NCBI GenBank assembly: GCA_002451755.1
Contig: DKDF01000078.1
Span: 23,121 to 45,196, forward strand
From: Ruminococcaceae bacterium UBA6855
Lineage (GTDB): Bacteria > Bacillota > Clostridia > Oscillospirales > Acutalibacteraceae
Reading direction: 5' to 3'
DNA: 22,076 bases
The notes under the pieces were generated by a model. That model made no database searches. It had not been told where the DNA came from and saw only the letters and a list, made by a program, of their open reading frames with translations. Of this stretch, positions 7,289 to 15,124 are shown piece after piece. Each line of letters begins with the position of its first letter. Positions within the stretch are counted from its first letter, which is position 1. Made by a program: the position numbers and the translations under genes.

Positions 7289-7801
7289 ATGAGTTCTCCG
7301 TTCAAAAGACTCAAGGAAGTATATGCGCGGACATACTCGCTCGACACAGGGCGCGACGCAGATTTTTTTGACTGCGTCAATGACATATATTTTTCGCCCG
7401 AGGTACAGAGTCTGAAAAAATATCCGCAGCACGACAAAATGGACAGACTCCAGCACATAACGAGCGTTGCATATCTGACATTCCGCGTTTGCAGACATTT
7501 CGGGCTCGACTACCGCAAGGCGGCAAGAGCCGCGACAATGCACGATCTGTTCTACTATGACTGGCACGAAAACGACTGGAGCCACCGTCCGCACGGCTAC
7601 AGACACCCGAAATTTGCCGCCGCAAATGCGAAATTACTGTGCGGCGAGCTTGACAAAAAAAGTGAAATGATGATAATCCGGCATATGTGGCCTCTGACGC
7701 CGCTGCCGCCGACAAGCCCCGAGGGAATGGTTCTTTCGCTCGCGGACAAATACTGCGCATCGAGAGAGATGAAAATAGCCAAGCAGAACGCCAAAGGCTG
7801 A
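7289..7801 (+). CDS. HD-domain protein (putative metal-dependent phosphohydrolase)
   Basis: The 170-residue protein has an HD-superfamily core: H56 (RLQH), the paired H85-D86 (ATMHDLFYY), H132 (IRHMWP) and D153 (LADKY), in the order expected of metal-binding residues. This suggests a cytoplasmic phosphohydrolase, but HD proteins act on many nucleotides and second messengers and the substrate cannot be read from sequence. A compact His/Trp-rich segment after the HD pair (about 91-107, DWHENDWSHRPHGYRHP) is distinctive. Its ATG is one base after the murC stop, so it is almost certainly co-transcribed and translationally coupled to murC. No signal peptide or membrane helix is present. Confidence 0.82.
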   Translation: MSSPFKRLKEVYARTYSLDTGRDADFFDCVNDIYFSPEVQSLKKYPQHDKMDRLQHITSVAYLTFRVCRHFGLDYRKAARAATMHDLFYYDWHENDWSHRPHGYRHPKFAAANAKLLCGELDKKSEMMIIRHMWPLTPLPPTSPEGMVLSLADKYCASREMKIAKQNAKG

Positions 7802-7847
7802 TATCCGGCGCAGGCATGAACCGATCAACGAAAGAGAGAGAAGCTTT

Positions 7848-8774
7848 ATGAAAATTTTTATGACGATAGTTACATATGTGCTGTATTTCTTCTTTTACAG
7901 TGCAGTCGGCTGGCTCGGCGAATCGATATACTGCTCGGTCGGTGCGCGCAAATGGGTCAATCGCGGGTTCTTAAAAGGTCCTATGTGCCCGATATACGGC
8001 ACGGGTGCTCTTGCGATGGCGATAACCCTGACACCGGTCAAAAATCTCGACATCAGGATTCCGATGTTCGGTCACGATGTTCTGATAACTCCCCTGCTCG
8101 TCTTTATTGCCGGCATGGTGGTCTGCGACATTGTCGAGTTCATAACGAGCGTGCTTATGGAAAAGCTCTTTCACGCGAGATGGTGGGACTATTCTAACAA
8201 GAAGTTCAACATTCAGGGACGCATCTGCCTCGGACACACATTCTACTGGGGCATCGCCTCGATACTGTTCCTCTATCTTGTTCATCCGATAGTCGTTCAG
8301 TGCTTCTCGCGGCTGCTCGACTCTGCGGCGATAATCATCTTCGCCTGCGTGCTTGCGATATTCTTAGTTGACCTCGTCTTTGCCGTATACAGGGCGCTCG
8401 ATGTCAGAAAGGTCATGGATAAGATAAAAGGCTTCTCCGACACGCTGAGCAATTTTGCCGGCACGATAAAGAACGGCGTTTCGGATAAGGTGCCGTCGCT
8501 TGACGAGACAAAGGCAAAGCTTGAAAGCTTCAGAAGAGACGCAACGGCGCAGCTTAAAGACGCATTCCATTTCATTCCCTCGTCCGACAAAACCGATGAC
8601 GAGAGCGCAGAGAAAGAGAGCGGCAGAAGCAAGCTGAAGATAAAACTCAACCGCCATTTCAAGAGCTCTTCAAACCTCCTGCCCTATGCTAAAAAGCAGA
8701 TCAAAAAGCTTGAGGAAATGTATGACGAAGTCAAAAAGGCATTTTATGATGACGACGATGACGATCTTTATTAA
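7848..8774 (+). CDS. Putative ABC-transporter type IV (CmpB/PF06541-like) membrane protein with acidic tail
   Basis: Five likely membrane helices occupy about residues 5-25, 45-62, 83-108, 128-150 and 163-185 of 308. The family signatures GWLGES, RGFLKGPMCPIYG and RWWDYSNKKFNIQGRICL are clear. Despite the family name, transport activity has rarely been shown and no ATPase or substrate protein lies beside it here. After the last helix there is a cytoplasmic tail of about 120 residues, rich in Lys, Asp and Ser, probably partly coiled, ending in six consecutive aspartates and LY. It starts 46 bases after the HD gene, with a GAGAGA-type SD, and is likely the last gene of the murC unit. The function is unknown. 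Confidence 0.82.
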   Translation: MKIFMTIVTYVLYFFFYSAVGWLGESIYCSVGARKWVNRGFLKGPMCPIYGTGALAMAITLTPVKNLDIRIPMFGHDVLITPLLVFIAGMVVCDIVEFITSVLMEKLFHARWWDYSNKKFNIQGRICLGHTFYWGIASILFLYLVHPIVVQCFSRLLDSAAIIIFACVLAIFLVDLVFAVYRALDVRKVMDKIKGFSDTLSNFAGTIKNGVSDKVPSLDETKAKLESFRRDATAQLKDAFHFIPSSDKTDDESAEKESGRSKLKIKLNRHFKSSSNLLPYAKKQIKKLEEMYDEVKKAFYDDDDDDLY

Positions 8775-8817
8775 AAATGCCAAAACTGCAAATTAAACAG
8801 CATTCAGGAGGATAATC

Positions 8818-10728
8818 ATGAACATTAGACCCGCTGCCGTGCCGCTTATTACAGTAGATCCATATTTTTCAGTATGGTCATGTAACGATCATCTGTATGA
8901 TGATACAACAAGGAACTGGACAGAAAAGCCGAACCCGATTATGGTCGGGATAAATGTTTGCGGCAATTTTTATTCAATGGGGGCAACATCAAATGATTTG
9001 ACTCAGGCAAAGAATAAAATGAGGCAAACGAGTCTTACGGTAAAACCGCTCAGCACAATATATAAATTTGAAAACGAATTCGCAGAGGTCACATTGACCT
9101 TCGTGACTCCTCTGCTCATAGACAATCCGGAAATATTTTCAAGACCTGTCAGTTATGTTGAGTATGAAATCAAGAGAAAATGCGAGGCTGACAAAAAGAT
9201 AGAATTTGTTTTCGGCATAAATTCCAGATGCTGTGCCGGCAGCGAACAGACAGATATAATATTCAAGCGTACCGACTTTTCGCTGTGCTGCGGCAACAAA
9301 GTTCAAAATCCGCTCTCGGAATCCGGAGATAAAATAGAGATAAACTGGGGTTATCTGCACCTGTGCGACAAAAACGCCTTTGCAGCAATATGCAGCAACA
9401 AAAATGATGCTACTTTTTCTCATATAGAAAAAGTATCCGAAGATAAAACATATAACGCTTACCGCGATATGCCCTATATAACCGTCACAAAGCCCGAAAT
9501 GTCCGGCGTTATCACCCTGGCTTATGACGAAATAAAAACCATTGAATATTTCGGCAAAGCAAAGCAGGAATATTTCAACAGATTTGTTCCCGATTTTGGG
9601 ATTATGGTCTCTGCGGCAAAGAGCGAGTATAGCAGCATAAAAAGGCAATGCGATAATTTTGAAGACAAGCTTCTCGAAGAAGCTGCAAAGTTCGGCGAAG
9701 ATTACATCGCGATAGTTTCTTTGGCATACAGGCAGGCTGTCGCTGCGCACAAGTTGAGTTGCGACGATGAAAACAATCTGATATTTTTATCAAAAGAGTG
9801 TGAATCAAACGGCTGCATGGGAACATTGGATCTTACTTATCCGTCAATGCCGCTGTTCTTGAAATACAACCCGGATCTCGTTGAAGCAATGCTGCGTCCA
9901 ATTGTAGAATATGCCAAGTCAGAAGAATGGCAATATAACTTTGTACCGCACGATGTGGGTGTATACCCGATTGCCAACGGACAAGTATACGGAAAAAGCG
10001 ACGATCCGGAGAAACAGCTTTCAAGTCAGATGCCCATAGAAGAAACCGGGAATATGCTTTTGTGCTTAGCTGCCATAAAAAAATATTCAAAGAAAATGCC
10101 TCGGCTTTTTGAAGAAAACGCAGAATTGATGAAGGCGTGGTCAGATTATCTCGTGGAGTACGGTTATGACCCGGGGATGCAGCTTTGCACCGACGATTTT
10201 GCCGGAAAGTCGAGCCACAACTGCAATTTGAGCCTTAAAGCAATATTGGGTATAGCCGCATATTCATATCTATCGGGCGATCCCGCATATATGAAAAAGG
10301 CAAGCGAATATGCGAAGAAATGGGAAAAAGAAGCGGCTGCTCCGCATGGCGCGACACGCTTATCGTTTGACAATGCAGACGGCTGGAGCATAAAATATAA
10401 CATGGTTTGGGACAGCATATTAGGATTTAATATTTTTTCAAGCGATGTTAAAAAAGCCGAAATCAGCCTTTATAAATCAAAAATGAATCGTTACGGCGTG
10501 CCCCTTGATTCACGGTCAGACTACACAAAACTTGATTGGCTCATGTGGTCAACACGCCTGACTGACGATAAGGATTATTTTCTTAAGGTTGCCGAGTGTG
10601 TTGTAAATATGATAAACGAGACCACGGACAGAGTCCCGCTTACCGACTGGTATTATTCTTCAACAGGGGCGCATATTGCATTTCAAAACCGTTCGGTTGT
10701 AGGCGGCGTATTCATAAACCTTATTTAA
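8818..10728 (+). CDS. DUF4965/DUF5127 glutaminase-A-type protein (six-hairpin glycosidase fold)
   Basis: The 636 residues match the glutaminase A family layout. The N-terminal segment RPAAVPLITVDPYFSVW is typical of DUF4964/DUF5127, a beta-rich region follows to about 290, and then comes the DUF4965 core with KECESNGCMGTLDLTYPSMP (about 326-345) and HDVGVYPIANGQVYG (378-392). The C-terminal DUF1793-like helical barrel carries YNMVWDSILG and YGVPLDSRSDYTK. Fungal relatives are glutaminases, but bacterial members with this fold may act on carbohydrates, and the substrate is unproven. It has no signal peptide, so it is probably cytoplasmic. Hand-counted G+C is 25/60 (9001-9060) and 22/60 (9541-9600) against 34/60 in murC (6541-6600), suggesting acquisition. 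AGGAGG precedes the ATG. Confidence 0.88.
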   Translation: MNIRPAAVPLITVDPYFSVWSCNDHLYDDTTRNWTEKPNPIMVGINVCGNFYSMGATSNDLTQAKNKMRQTSLTVKPLSTIYKFENEFAEVTLTFVTPLLIDNPEIFSRPVSYVEYEIKRKCEADKKIEFVFGINSRCCAGSEQTDIIFKRTDFSLCCGNKVQNPLSESGDKIEINWGYLHLCDKNAFAAICSNKNDATFSHIEKVSEDKTYNAYRDMPYITVTKPEMSGVITLAYDEIKTIEYFGKAKQEYFNRFVPDFGIMVSAAKSEYSSIKRQCDNFEDKLLEEAAKFGEDYIAIVSLAYRQAVAAHKLSCDDENNLIFLSKECESNGCMGTLDLTYPSMPLFLKYNPDLVEAMLRPIVEYAKSEEWQYNFVPHDVGVYPIANGQVYGKSDDPEKQLSSQMPIEETGNMLLCLAAIKKYSKKMPRLFEENAELMKAWSDYLVEYGYDPGMQLCTDDFAGKSSHNCNLSLKAILGIAAYSYLSGDPAYMKKASEYAKKWEKEAAAPHGATRLSFDNADGWSIKYNMVWDSILGFNIFSSDVKKAEISLYKSKMNRYGVPLDSRSDYTKLDWLMWSTRLTDDKDYFLKVAECVVNMINETTDRVPLTDWYYSSTGAHIAFQNRSVVGGVFINLI

Positions 10729-10767
10729 CAAACTTTCGCATTTATATTCGCGTTCTGTCCGAATGCA

Positions 10768-10797
10768 GCTGTCATAAGAATCGTATCTCATGACAGC
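10768..10797. repeat. 8-bp inverted repeat just before the convergent terminator
   Basis: GCTGTCAT (10768-10775) and ATGACAGC (10790-10797) are perfect inverted copies separated by 14 bases, a few bases before the terminator stem. There is no T-run after it, so it is not an intrinsic terminator on its own. It may stabilise the 3' end of the DUF4965 mRNA. Confidence 0.4.
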
Positions 10798-10799
10798 AT

Positions 10800-10837
10800 A
10801 AAAAATCACCGCAGAAATAAATCTGCGGTGATTTTTT
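10800..10837. terminator. Bidirectional intrinsic terminator between convergent genes
   Basis: AAAAAATCACCGCAGA (10800-10815) pairs with TCTGCGGTGATTTTTT (10822-10837) around a six-base loop. Both strands show a GC stem followed by a run of six T, so it can end the DUF4965 transcript from the left and the DUF4474 transcript from the right. Confidence 0.92.
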
Positions 10838-10852
10838 GTTTAAGCTATTTGA

Positions 10853-11890
10853 TTATTTGTCCCAGTTGAATCTGACGACTGCGCCGTCGACCCAATAGTT
10901 CTGACCGAGGACATAGCCGTTATCCTCAAGTCCGCCGGCAAAAGCCTTTGCCATCTCTTCGCTCTTGCAGGTGATGGATGCTCTCATCTCGAAGTCGGAA
11001 GCCGAAGTGGCGGTCAGCGGAGCAAAGCCCGTCAGCCACCAATGGCTCTCGTCCTCGCGATGGAAGAAGAGCTCGCCCTTCTTATAGAGGTCGAAAGACA
11101 TCTTCAGGCAGTCCTCATCGGATGCGCAGGCATAGAACTCAACGGGATTCTTGGGAGACTTGGTGTAAACGCCGATCTCCGCGCCGCTGGTGATGCCGTA
11201 CTGACCCTTCCAGACCTGAATCATCCAGTTCTTACCCTCATAATCGAACTTGTAGCGCTGGGTGTTGTAGAACATCATAGTCGCCGGAGCGCACTTGTCG
11301 TATATCTCGCAGAAGCCGAAATATCTCTGCCAGGGATACTTGGGATTATAGAAGATACCCTGCTTCGAATCGAAATCGAAGCCGATATAGAGAAGTCCGT
11401 GTCCGTCAACGCCGTAAAGGAGTCCGGTATTCGGGTCATAAGCAATACCCGCGCCGATATCCTTTATCTCAGCCGCCTCTGTGGGCAGCTCTTCCTTCGG
11501 GATGAAGACTACTTCGCCGTCGCTGACGGTGATATTCTCATCCTTGATTTTCTTCTCGGCGATCTCGGTGAGTGTTTTTGTATCCTCCTCCGAGAGAACC
11601 TTGACATTGTTCGCGGTGTCCGCGACATCGCTGGGAGCGATCGACTCCGTCACCGGCTTCATCGAGGTCATTCCCGATGCGTCAGACCCATCTGCACTCT
11701 GGGTGACTTTGACAACAGTCGTTTTGTTCTCAGGCTTTGCGTCCATGACCTGGCGGGTCACGCCTGCCTCAACACTGTCCGCAGCGTCGGAAGTACCGAG
11801 CTTGACAGCAGTAAAAGCGAACGCCTGAACCGCGAGAACAAGGGCGAGCACAGCCGCAAGAACAGCAATACTCTTCTTTCCTGATCTCAT
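10853..11890 (-). CDS. Exported or membrane-anchored DUF4474 protein
   Basis: The 345-residue protein starts with a short basic end and a hydrophobic stretch (about 7-27), a signal peptide or membrane anchor without a lipobox. A low-complexity linker rich in Ser, Thr, Asp and Lys spans about 30-130. The remainder resembles DUF4474: YNPKYPWQRYFGFCEIYDK, then a segment with YDKCAPATMMFYNTQR, and KNWMIQVWKGQYG with TSGAEIGVY, the most conserved block. The function of DUF4474 is not known; it appears in Clostridia as a cell-surface domain. The ATG at 11890 is chosen for GGAGG 9 bases upstream and because it begins the signal sequence. It has its own promoter and terminator, so it is monocistronic. 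Confidence 0.8.
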   Translation of the reverse strand: MRSGKKSIAVLAAVLALVLAVQAFAFTAVKLGTSDAADSVEAGVTRQVMDAKPENKTTVVKVTQSADGSDASGMTSMKPVTESIAPSDVADTANNVKVLSEEDTKTLTEIAEKKIKDENITVSDGEVVFIPKEELPTEAAEIKDIGAGIAYDPNTGLLYGVDGHGLLYIGFDFDSKQGIFYNPKYPWQRYFGFCEIYDKCAPATMMFYNTQRYKFDYEGKNWMIQVWKGQYGITSGAEIGVYTKSPKNPVEFYACASDEDCLKMSFDLYKKGELFFHREDESHWWLTGFAPLTATSASDFEMRASITCKSEEMAKAFAGGLEDNGYVLGQNYWVDGAVVRFNWDK

Positions 11891-11934
11891 AAAAACTTGC
11901 CTCCGTTTCTTTTTTCGTGCTGGCACAAGTGCTA

Positions 11935-11962
11935 TTATTACACATTCAGAAACAAAAGTCAA
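11935..11962 (-). promoter_or_regulatory. Sigma-A-like promoter of the DUF4474 gene
   Basis: On the minus strand TTGACT (11962 to 11957), a 16-base spacer and TAATAA (11940 to 11935) precede the gene, giving a leader of about 40 bases. Right after the -10, GCAC-TT-GTGC-CA-GCAC forms small inverted and direct repeats that could be an operator or simply chance. Confidence 0.5.
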
Positions 11963-11992
11963 CGGTTTGTTTAGAATTTGTTTAAAAATATT

Positions 11993-12016
11993 TTTGCATA
12001 TATAATTTTATGCAAA
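11993..12016. repeat. Palindrome TTTGCATA-N8-TATGCAAA upstream of the DUF4474 promoter
   Basis: Perfect 8-bp inverted repeats flank an eight-base AT-only centre, about 30 bases upstream of the -35 and about 85 bases past the stop of the permease gene. The symmetry suits a dimeric regulator. A terminator role is less likely because the stem is AT-rich. The surrounding 210-base gap shows nothing else. Confidence 0.35.
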
Positions 12017-12100
12017 CAATAAACACCTGTGCATGACTACAAAAAATAGTATTATACAAACGCAGGCAATTTTATTCCGAAAATTTACATTTTTTGCCGA

Positions 12101-13342
12101 TTACATACTTCTAAGCGCATCGATGGGCTGCATCTTTGCGGCTCTGCGCGCGGGATATATTCCGAAAAACACGCCTATTGCGGTCGAGAAGCCGACCGCG
12201 ATGACTATAGTCGAGAATTTCATCTCAATCGGTATATTCATATAGCTCGCCACGGCGAACGCGCCGACAGATCCCAGTATCAGTCCTATCAATCCGCCGA
12301 GCAGACACAATATGACCGACTCGGTCAGGAATTGGAACAGTATTGTGGAGGTCTTTGCGCCGAGCGCTTTTCTGATACCGATTTCGCGCGTTCGTTCCGT
12401 TACGGTGACGAGCATTATATTCATAACGCCGATACCGCCGACGAGCAGCGATATCGCGCTGACCGCCGCGATGAAGGTCGTGAAGACGTTGATAACGGTA
12501 TCAAGAAGGTCGATATAAGTTGCCATATTTATGAGCGAATAGGCGTTCTTGCCGAAATTGCCGTGGCGGGTATAGAGCAGGTTCATTGCCGCGCTGCCCG
12601 CGGCGTCAAGCTCGGAATCGGATTTCGCCATGATATAGCACATCTCGTATCTGCCCGCCGAGTTGCCGTTAAGTGCATCTGCGAGGGTTGCAGGAATTAT
12701 TATGCTGCAGCCTGTCTGCGCATCGCTCATATACGATGACATTGTCTCAGACATATTCGAGCTTGAGCTCGAGAGCATGGATGCATCTATTATGCCGATG
12801 ACTTTTATCTGCACCGTCTGGTCGCTGACTGTGAAGCTCAGCTTCTCCCCCACCGGGTCGGAATAACCGAACAGAAGCTTTGCGCTGATAGAATCGAGCA
12901 CGGCAACACGCGCGCCGGACTCATACTCCTCCTCCGTGAAGAAACGTCCGCTGAGCATTCCCGCCGACATCATATTGCCGAGATCGGAGTTGCCGGCTAT
13001 CGCGAGACCGAGGCTCTCGTTATGCTTAGTAGTGACATTGCCAACGGACATTGTGACCTGCGAGACATATGCAACGCTGTCAAGATTCTTGATAGCTTTT
13101 ATATCCTCTGCGGTTATATAATCGGAGGCGTTGGTCTCCTTGCTGTTGATTGAGATATTGATAACGCTCGAGCCCATATCTTTTATCATGCCGACGATAT
13201 AATCGCGGCCGCCGTTGCCGAGCGTTATGATAGCGATAACCGCCGCGACGCCGATGATTATACCGAGCATAGTCAGGAGCGAGCGCATGAGATTCGTCTT
13301 TATCGAAAATATCGCTATTCTGATGTTTTCTTTTATATTCAT
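12101..13342 (-). CDS. MacB/FtsX-type ABC transporter permease (no ATPase domain)
   Basis: The 413 residues form the membrane half of a MacB-type (type VII) ABC transporter. One N-terminal helix (about 21-42) precedes a large extracellular MacB_PCD domain (about 45-270). Three C-terminal helices follow, with the signatures GGIGVMNIMLVTVTERTREIGIRKALGA after the second helix and GIYPARRAAKMQPIDALR at the end. No Walker motifs are present, so it needs a separate nucleotide-binding subunit. Such systems use mechanotransmission to move peptides, lipoproteins or antibiotics. The ATG has GGAGG six bases upstream and follows the adaptor gene by 16 bases. Family assignment is firm; the substrate is unknown. 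Confidence 0.92.
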   Translation of the reverse strand: MNIKENIRIAIFSIKTNLMRSLLTMLGIIIGVAAVIAIITLGNGGRDYIVGMIKDMGSSVINISINSKETNASDYITAEDIKAIKNLDSVAYVSQVTMSVGNVTTKHNESLGLAIAGNSDLGNMMSAGMLSGRFFTEEEYESGARVAVLDSISAKLLFGYSDPVGEKLSFTVSDQTVQIKVIGIIDASMLSSSSSNMSETMSSYMSDAQTGCSIIIPATLADALNGNSAGRYEMCYIMAKSDSELDAAGSAAMNLLYTRHGNFGKNAYSLINMATYIDLLDTVINVFTTFIAAVSAISLLVGGIGVMNIMLVTVTERTREIGIRKALGAKTSTILFQFLTESVILCLLGGLIGLILGSVGAFAVASYMNIPIEMKFSTIVIAVGFSTAIGVFFGIYPARRAAKMQPIDALRSM

Positions 13343-13358
13343 CCCTGACCTCCGGCAA

Positions 13359-14858
13359 TTATTTTGACGTTACTACTTTTACCTTATCGCCGTCGGCAAG
13401 AGTTGTTCCTGTCGGCACGGAGGTTATGACTATATCGCCCTCGTTGCATCCGGAAACTATTTCATATCTGGTGTCATCGGAGATGCCGAGCTCGACTTTT
13501 GAAAAAGTTATTCTCTTCGTCTTCGGATTGTAGATATACACATATGTTCCGGTGCTGTCGTTCTTGATAGCCTCGCTGGGCACGACAAGGACATTGTTCT
13601 TTGAATCGACGTCAATTGATATATCGACATCGAGACCGATTATAACACTCGAAGTGGGATTATCTATAGTCACCTTTGCATCGACGCCGTTCGCGGAGCC
13701 CGAGCCGATGAGAGAAGAGATATCGACTCCGCTCGACTGCGTGGCAACAGGGCTTATATAAGTAACTACGCCGTCAACAACTGTGTCGTCCGCCGCAGTG
13801 ACGCGGCACGGCATATCGAGGCTGACTTTGAAGATATCCGCCTTTCCGAGGACGAAATCAACCACGAACGGATAATATTCAACGGTTATGCCGCTCTGGG
13901 TCTGACCGAGAAGGGCGTTGACGATATCGGCGACATTTGTGCTGCCGCTCGCGAGGTCGATAATCGAAGAGATATCAATATTCGCGCTCGCTGCCGAACG
14001 GCAGGTCTCGCCGGGAGTTATATTGACCTCGCTGACGATGCCGTCATGTTCAGCTATCCAGCCCTTTTTGAGCGAAGATATAGAAGCTGTGAGCGAATCA
14101 AGCTCTTTCTTAGAAGCTTCCATAATCGTCTTATATGTGCTCTGGGTTATCGTGCCGGACTGAGCCTCAAGAGTGACTTTTTTGAGCTCGAGCTGCATTT
14201 TCTCCATCTGAAGCTCGGAGACGCCCGAGCCGAAGATATTGGAATTGCCGCTGTTGAGCAGTTCGTCAAGCTTCTTGAGCGCGGCATTTATATCGTCCAT
14301 ACCGAGAGCCTTGGAGACAAGCTCCCAGAACTTATTGGACGCATCGCTGTCAGTCTTGTTCTGGTCATTTTTATTCTGATTGTTGTTCTTGTTCTGTTCC
14401 TGTTCCTGCTTTTCGAGCTCTTTGTTTATCTCGGCAAGGCGAGCATTTATCTCTTTGAGCTGAGCAGACGAACTCACGGCGGTATTCTTCGCGTTGTTAT
14501 AGTTTTCGACGGCAGTCAGATACGCCTGCTGTTTCTCAGCGAGGACAGAGTTGAGCGACGATGTGTCGAATGTTGCAAGCACATCGCCTTTCTTGACATA
14601 CTCGCCGACCTTGACGTTGACAGACAGGACTTTTGTGCCGTCGATCGGGACAAAGTTACCCTTCTGCGACGACGAGACCTTGCCGGACATATCAAGAGTC
14701 TGGGTTATCGAACCCTTTGTCACCTTTGCGGTCGAGACCTGCGGCAGCGGATCGGGTTTGAAGAACATATACAGCACGCCCGCGATAATCGCGGCGCACA
14801 GGATCACAAGGATCGACACGAGCACTTTCTTTTTTGTTGACCACTTCTTTGTTTCCAT
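13359..14858 (-). CDS. MacA/HlyD-type membrane-fusion adaptor protein
   Basis: The 499-residue protein has a basic N-terminus and one membrane helix (about 11-33). A split lipoyl-like domain has its first half at VNVKVGEYVKKGDVLATFD (80-98) and its second half around IAEHDGIVSEVNITPGE. Between them is a helical hairpin interrupted by a low-complexity Gln/Asn/Lys segment (about 150-172) and a helix-rich insert. The beta-barrel (about 390-430) and membrane-proximal part (VVPSEAIKND, GDIVITSVPTG) close the protein. In Gram-positives such adaptors assist a MacB-like permease on the outer face of the membrane. The ATG at 14858 has GGAGG seven bases upstream and is preferred over an upstream non-ATG codon. 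Confidence 0.88.
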   Translation of the reverse strand: METKKWSTKKKVLVSILVILCAAIIAGVLYMFFKPDPLPQVSTAKVTKGSITQTLDMSGKVSSSQKGNFVPIDGTKVLSVNVKVGEYVKKGDVLATFDTSSLNSVLAEKQQAYLTAVENYNNAKNTAVSSSAQLKEINARLAEINKELEKQEQEQNKNNNQNKNDQNKTDSDASNKFWELVSKALGMDDINAALKKLDELLNSGNSNIFGSGVSELQMEKMQLELKKVTLEAQSGTITQSTYKTIMEASKKELDSLTASISSLKKGWIAEHDGIVSEVNITPGETCRSAASANIDISSIIDLASGSTNVADIVNALLGQTQSGITVEYYPFVVDFVLGKADIFKVSLDMPCRVTAADDTVVDGVVTYISPVATQSSGVDISSLIGSGSANGVDAKVTIDNPTSSVIIGLDVDISIDVDSKNNVLVVPSEAIKNDSTGTYVYIYNPKTKRITFSKVELGISDDTRYEIVSGCNEGDIVITSVPTGTTLADGDKVKVVTSK

Positions 14859-15124
14859 GCGTATCCTCCGTCTCAAAGTTTTGGAAAAGCGCAAAGCGCA
14901 TACAAATATAATAGAGAAATTGTACAGGCAAAATATAGACCTGTTGCTGTATAAATTGTGAATATTTTTTGAATTTTAATCAGTATAAACTTTTTTTGAT
15001 ATTTTTTCAAGAACCCGGGAGGCGTTTCAGTCTGATAAAAGCAAGTTTTACATATAGATATATAACGCCCGGAATGCGTATACCGTTTCTTGGTGAAAAT
15101 CACAGCGACATCGGAGGAACAAAA

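Noticed and set aside
6004..7458. A 484-codon open frame on the minus strand opposite murC
   Set aside because: It is fully antisense to a secure gene and has no SD. It exists because TTA, CTA and TCA codons, whose complements are stops, are rare here.
11042..11884. A 280-codon open frame on the plus strand opposite the DUF4474 gene
   Set aside because: No SD or recognisable domain; the minus-strand gene has signal sequence, domain, promoter and terminator.
14046..14840. A 264-codon open frame opposite the adaptor gene
   Set aside because: Its Leu/Phe-rich translation is the mirror of the adaptor's helical region; no SD or homology.
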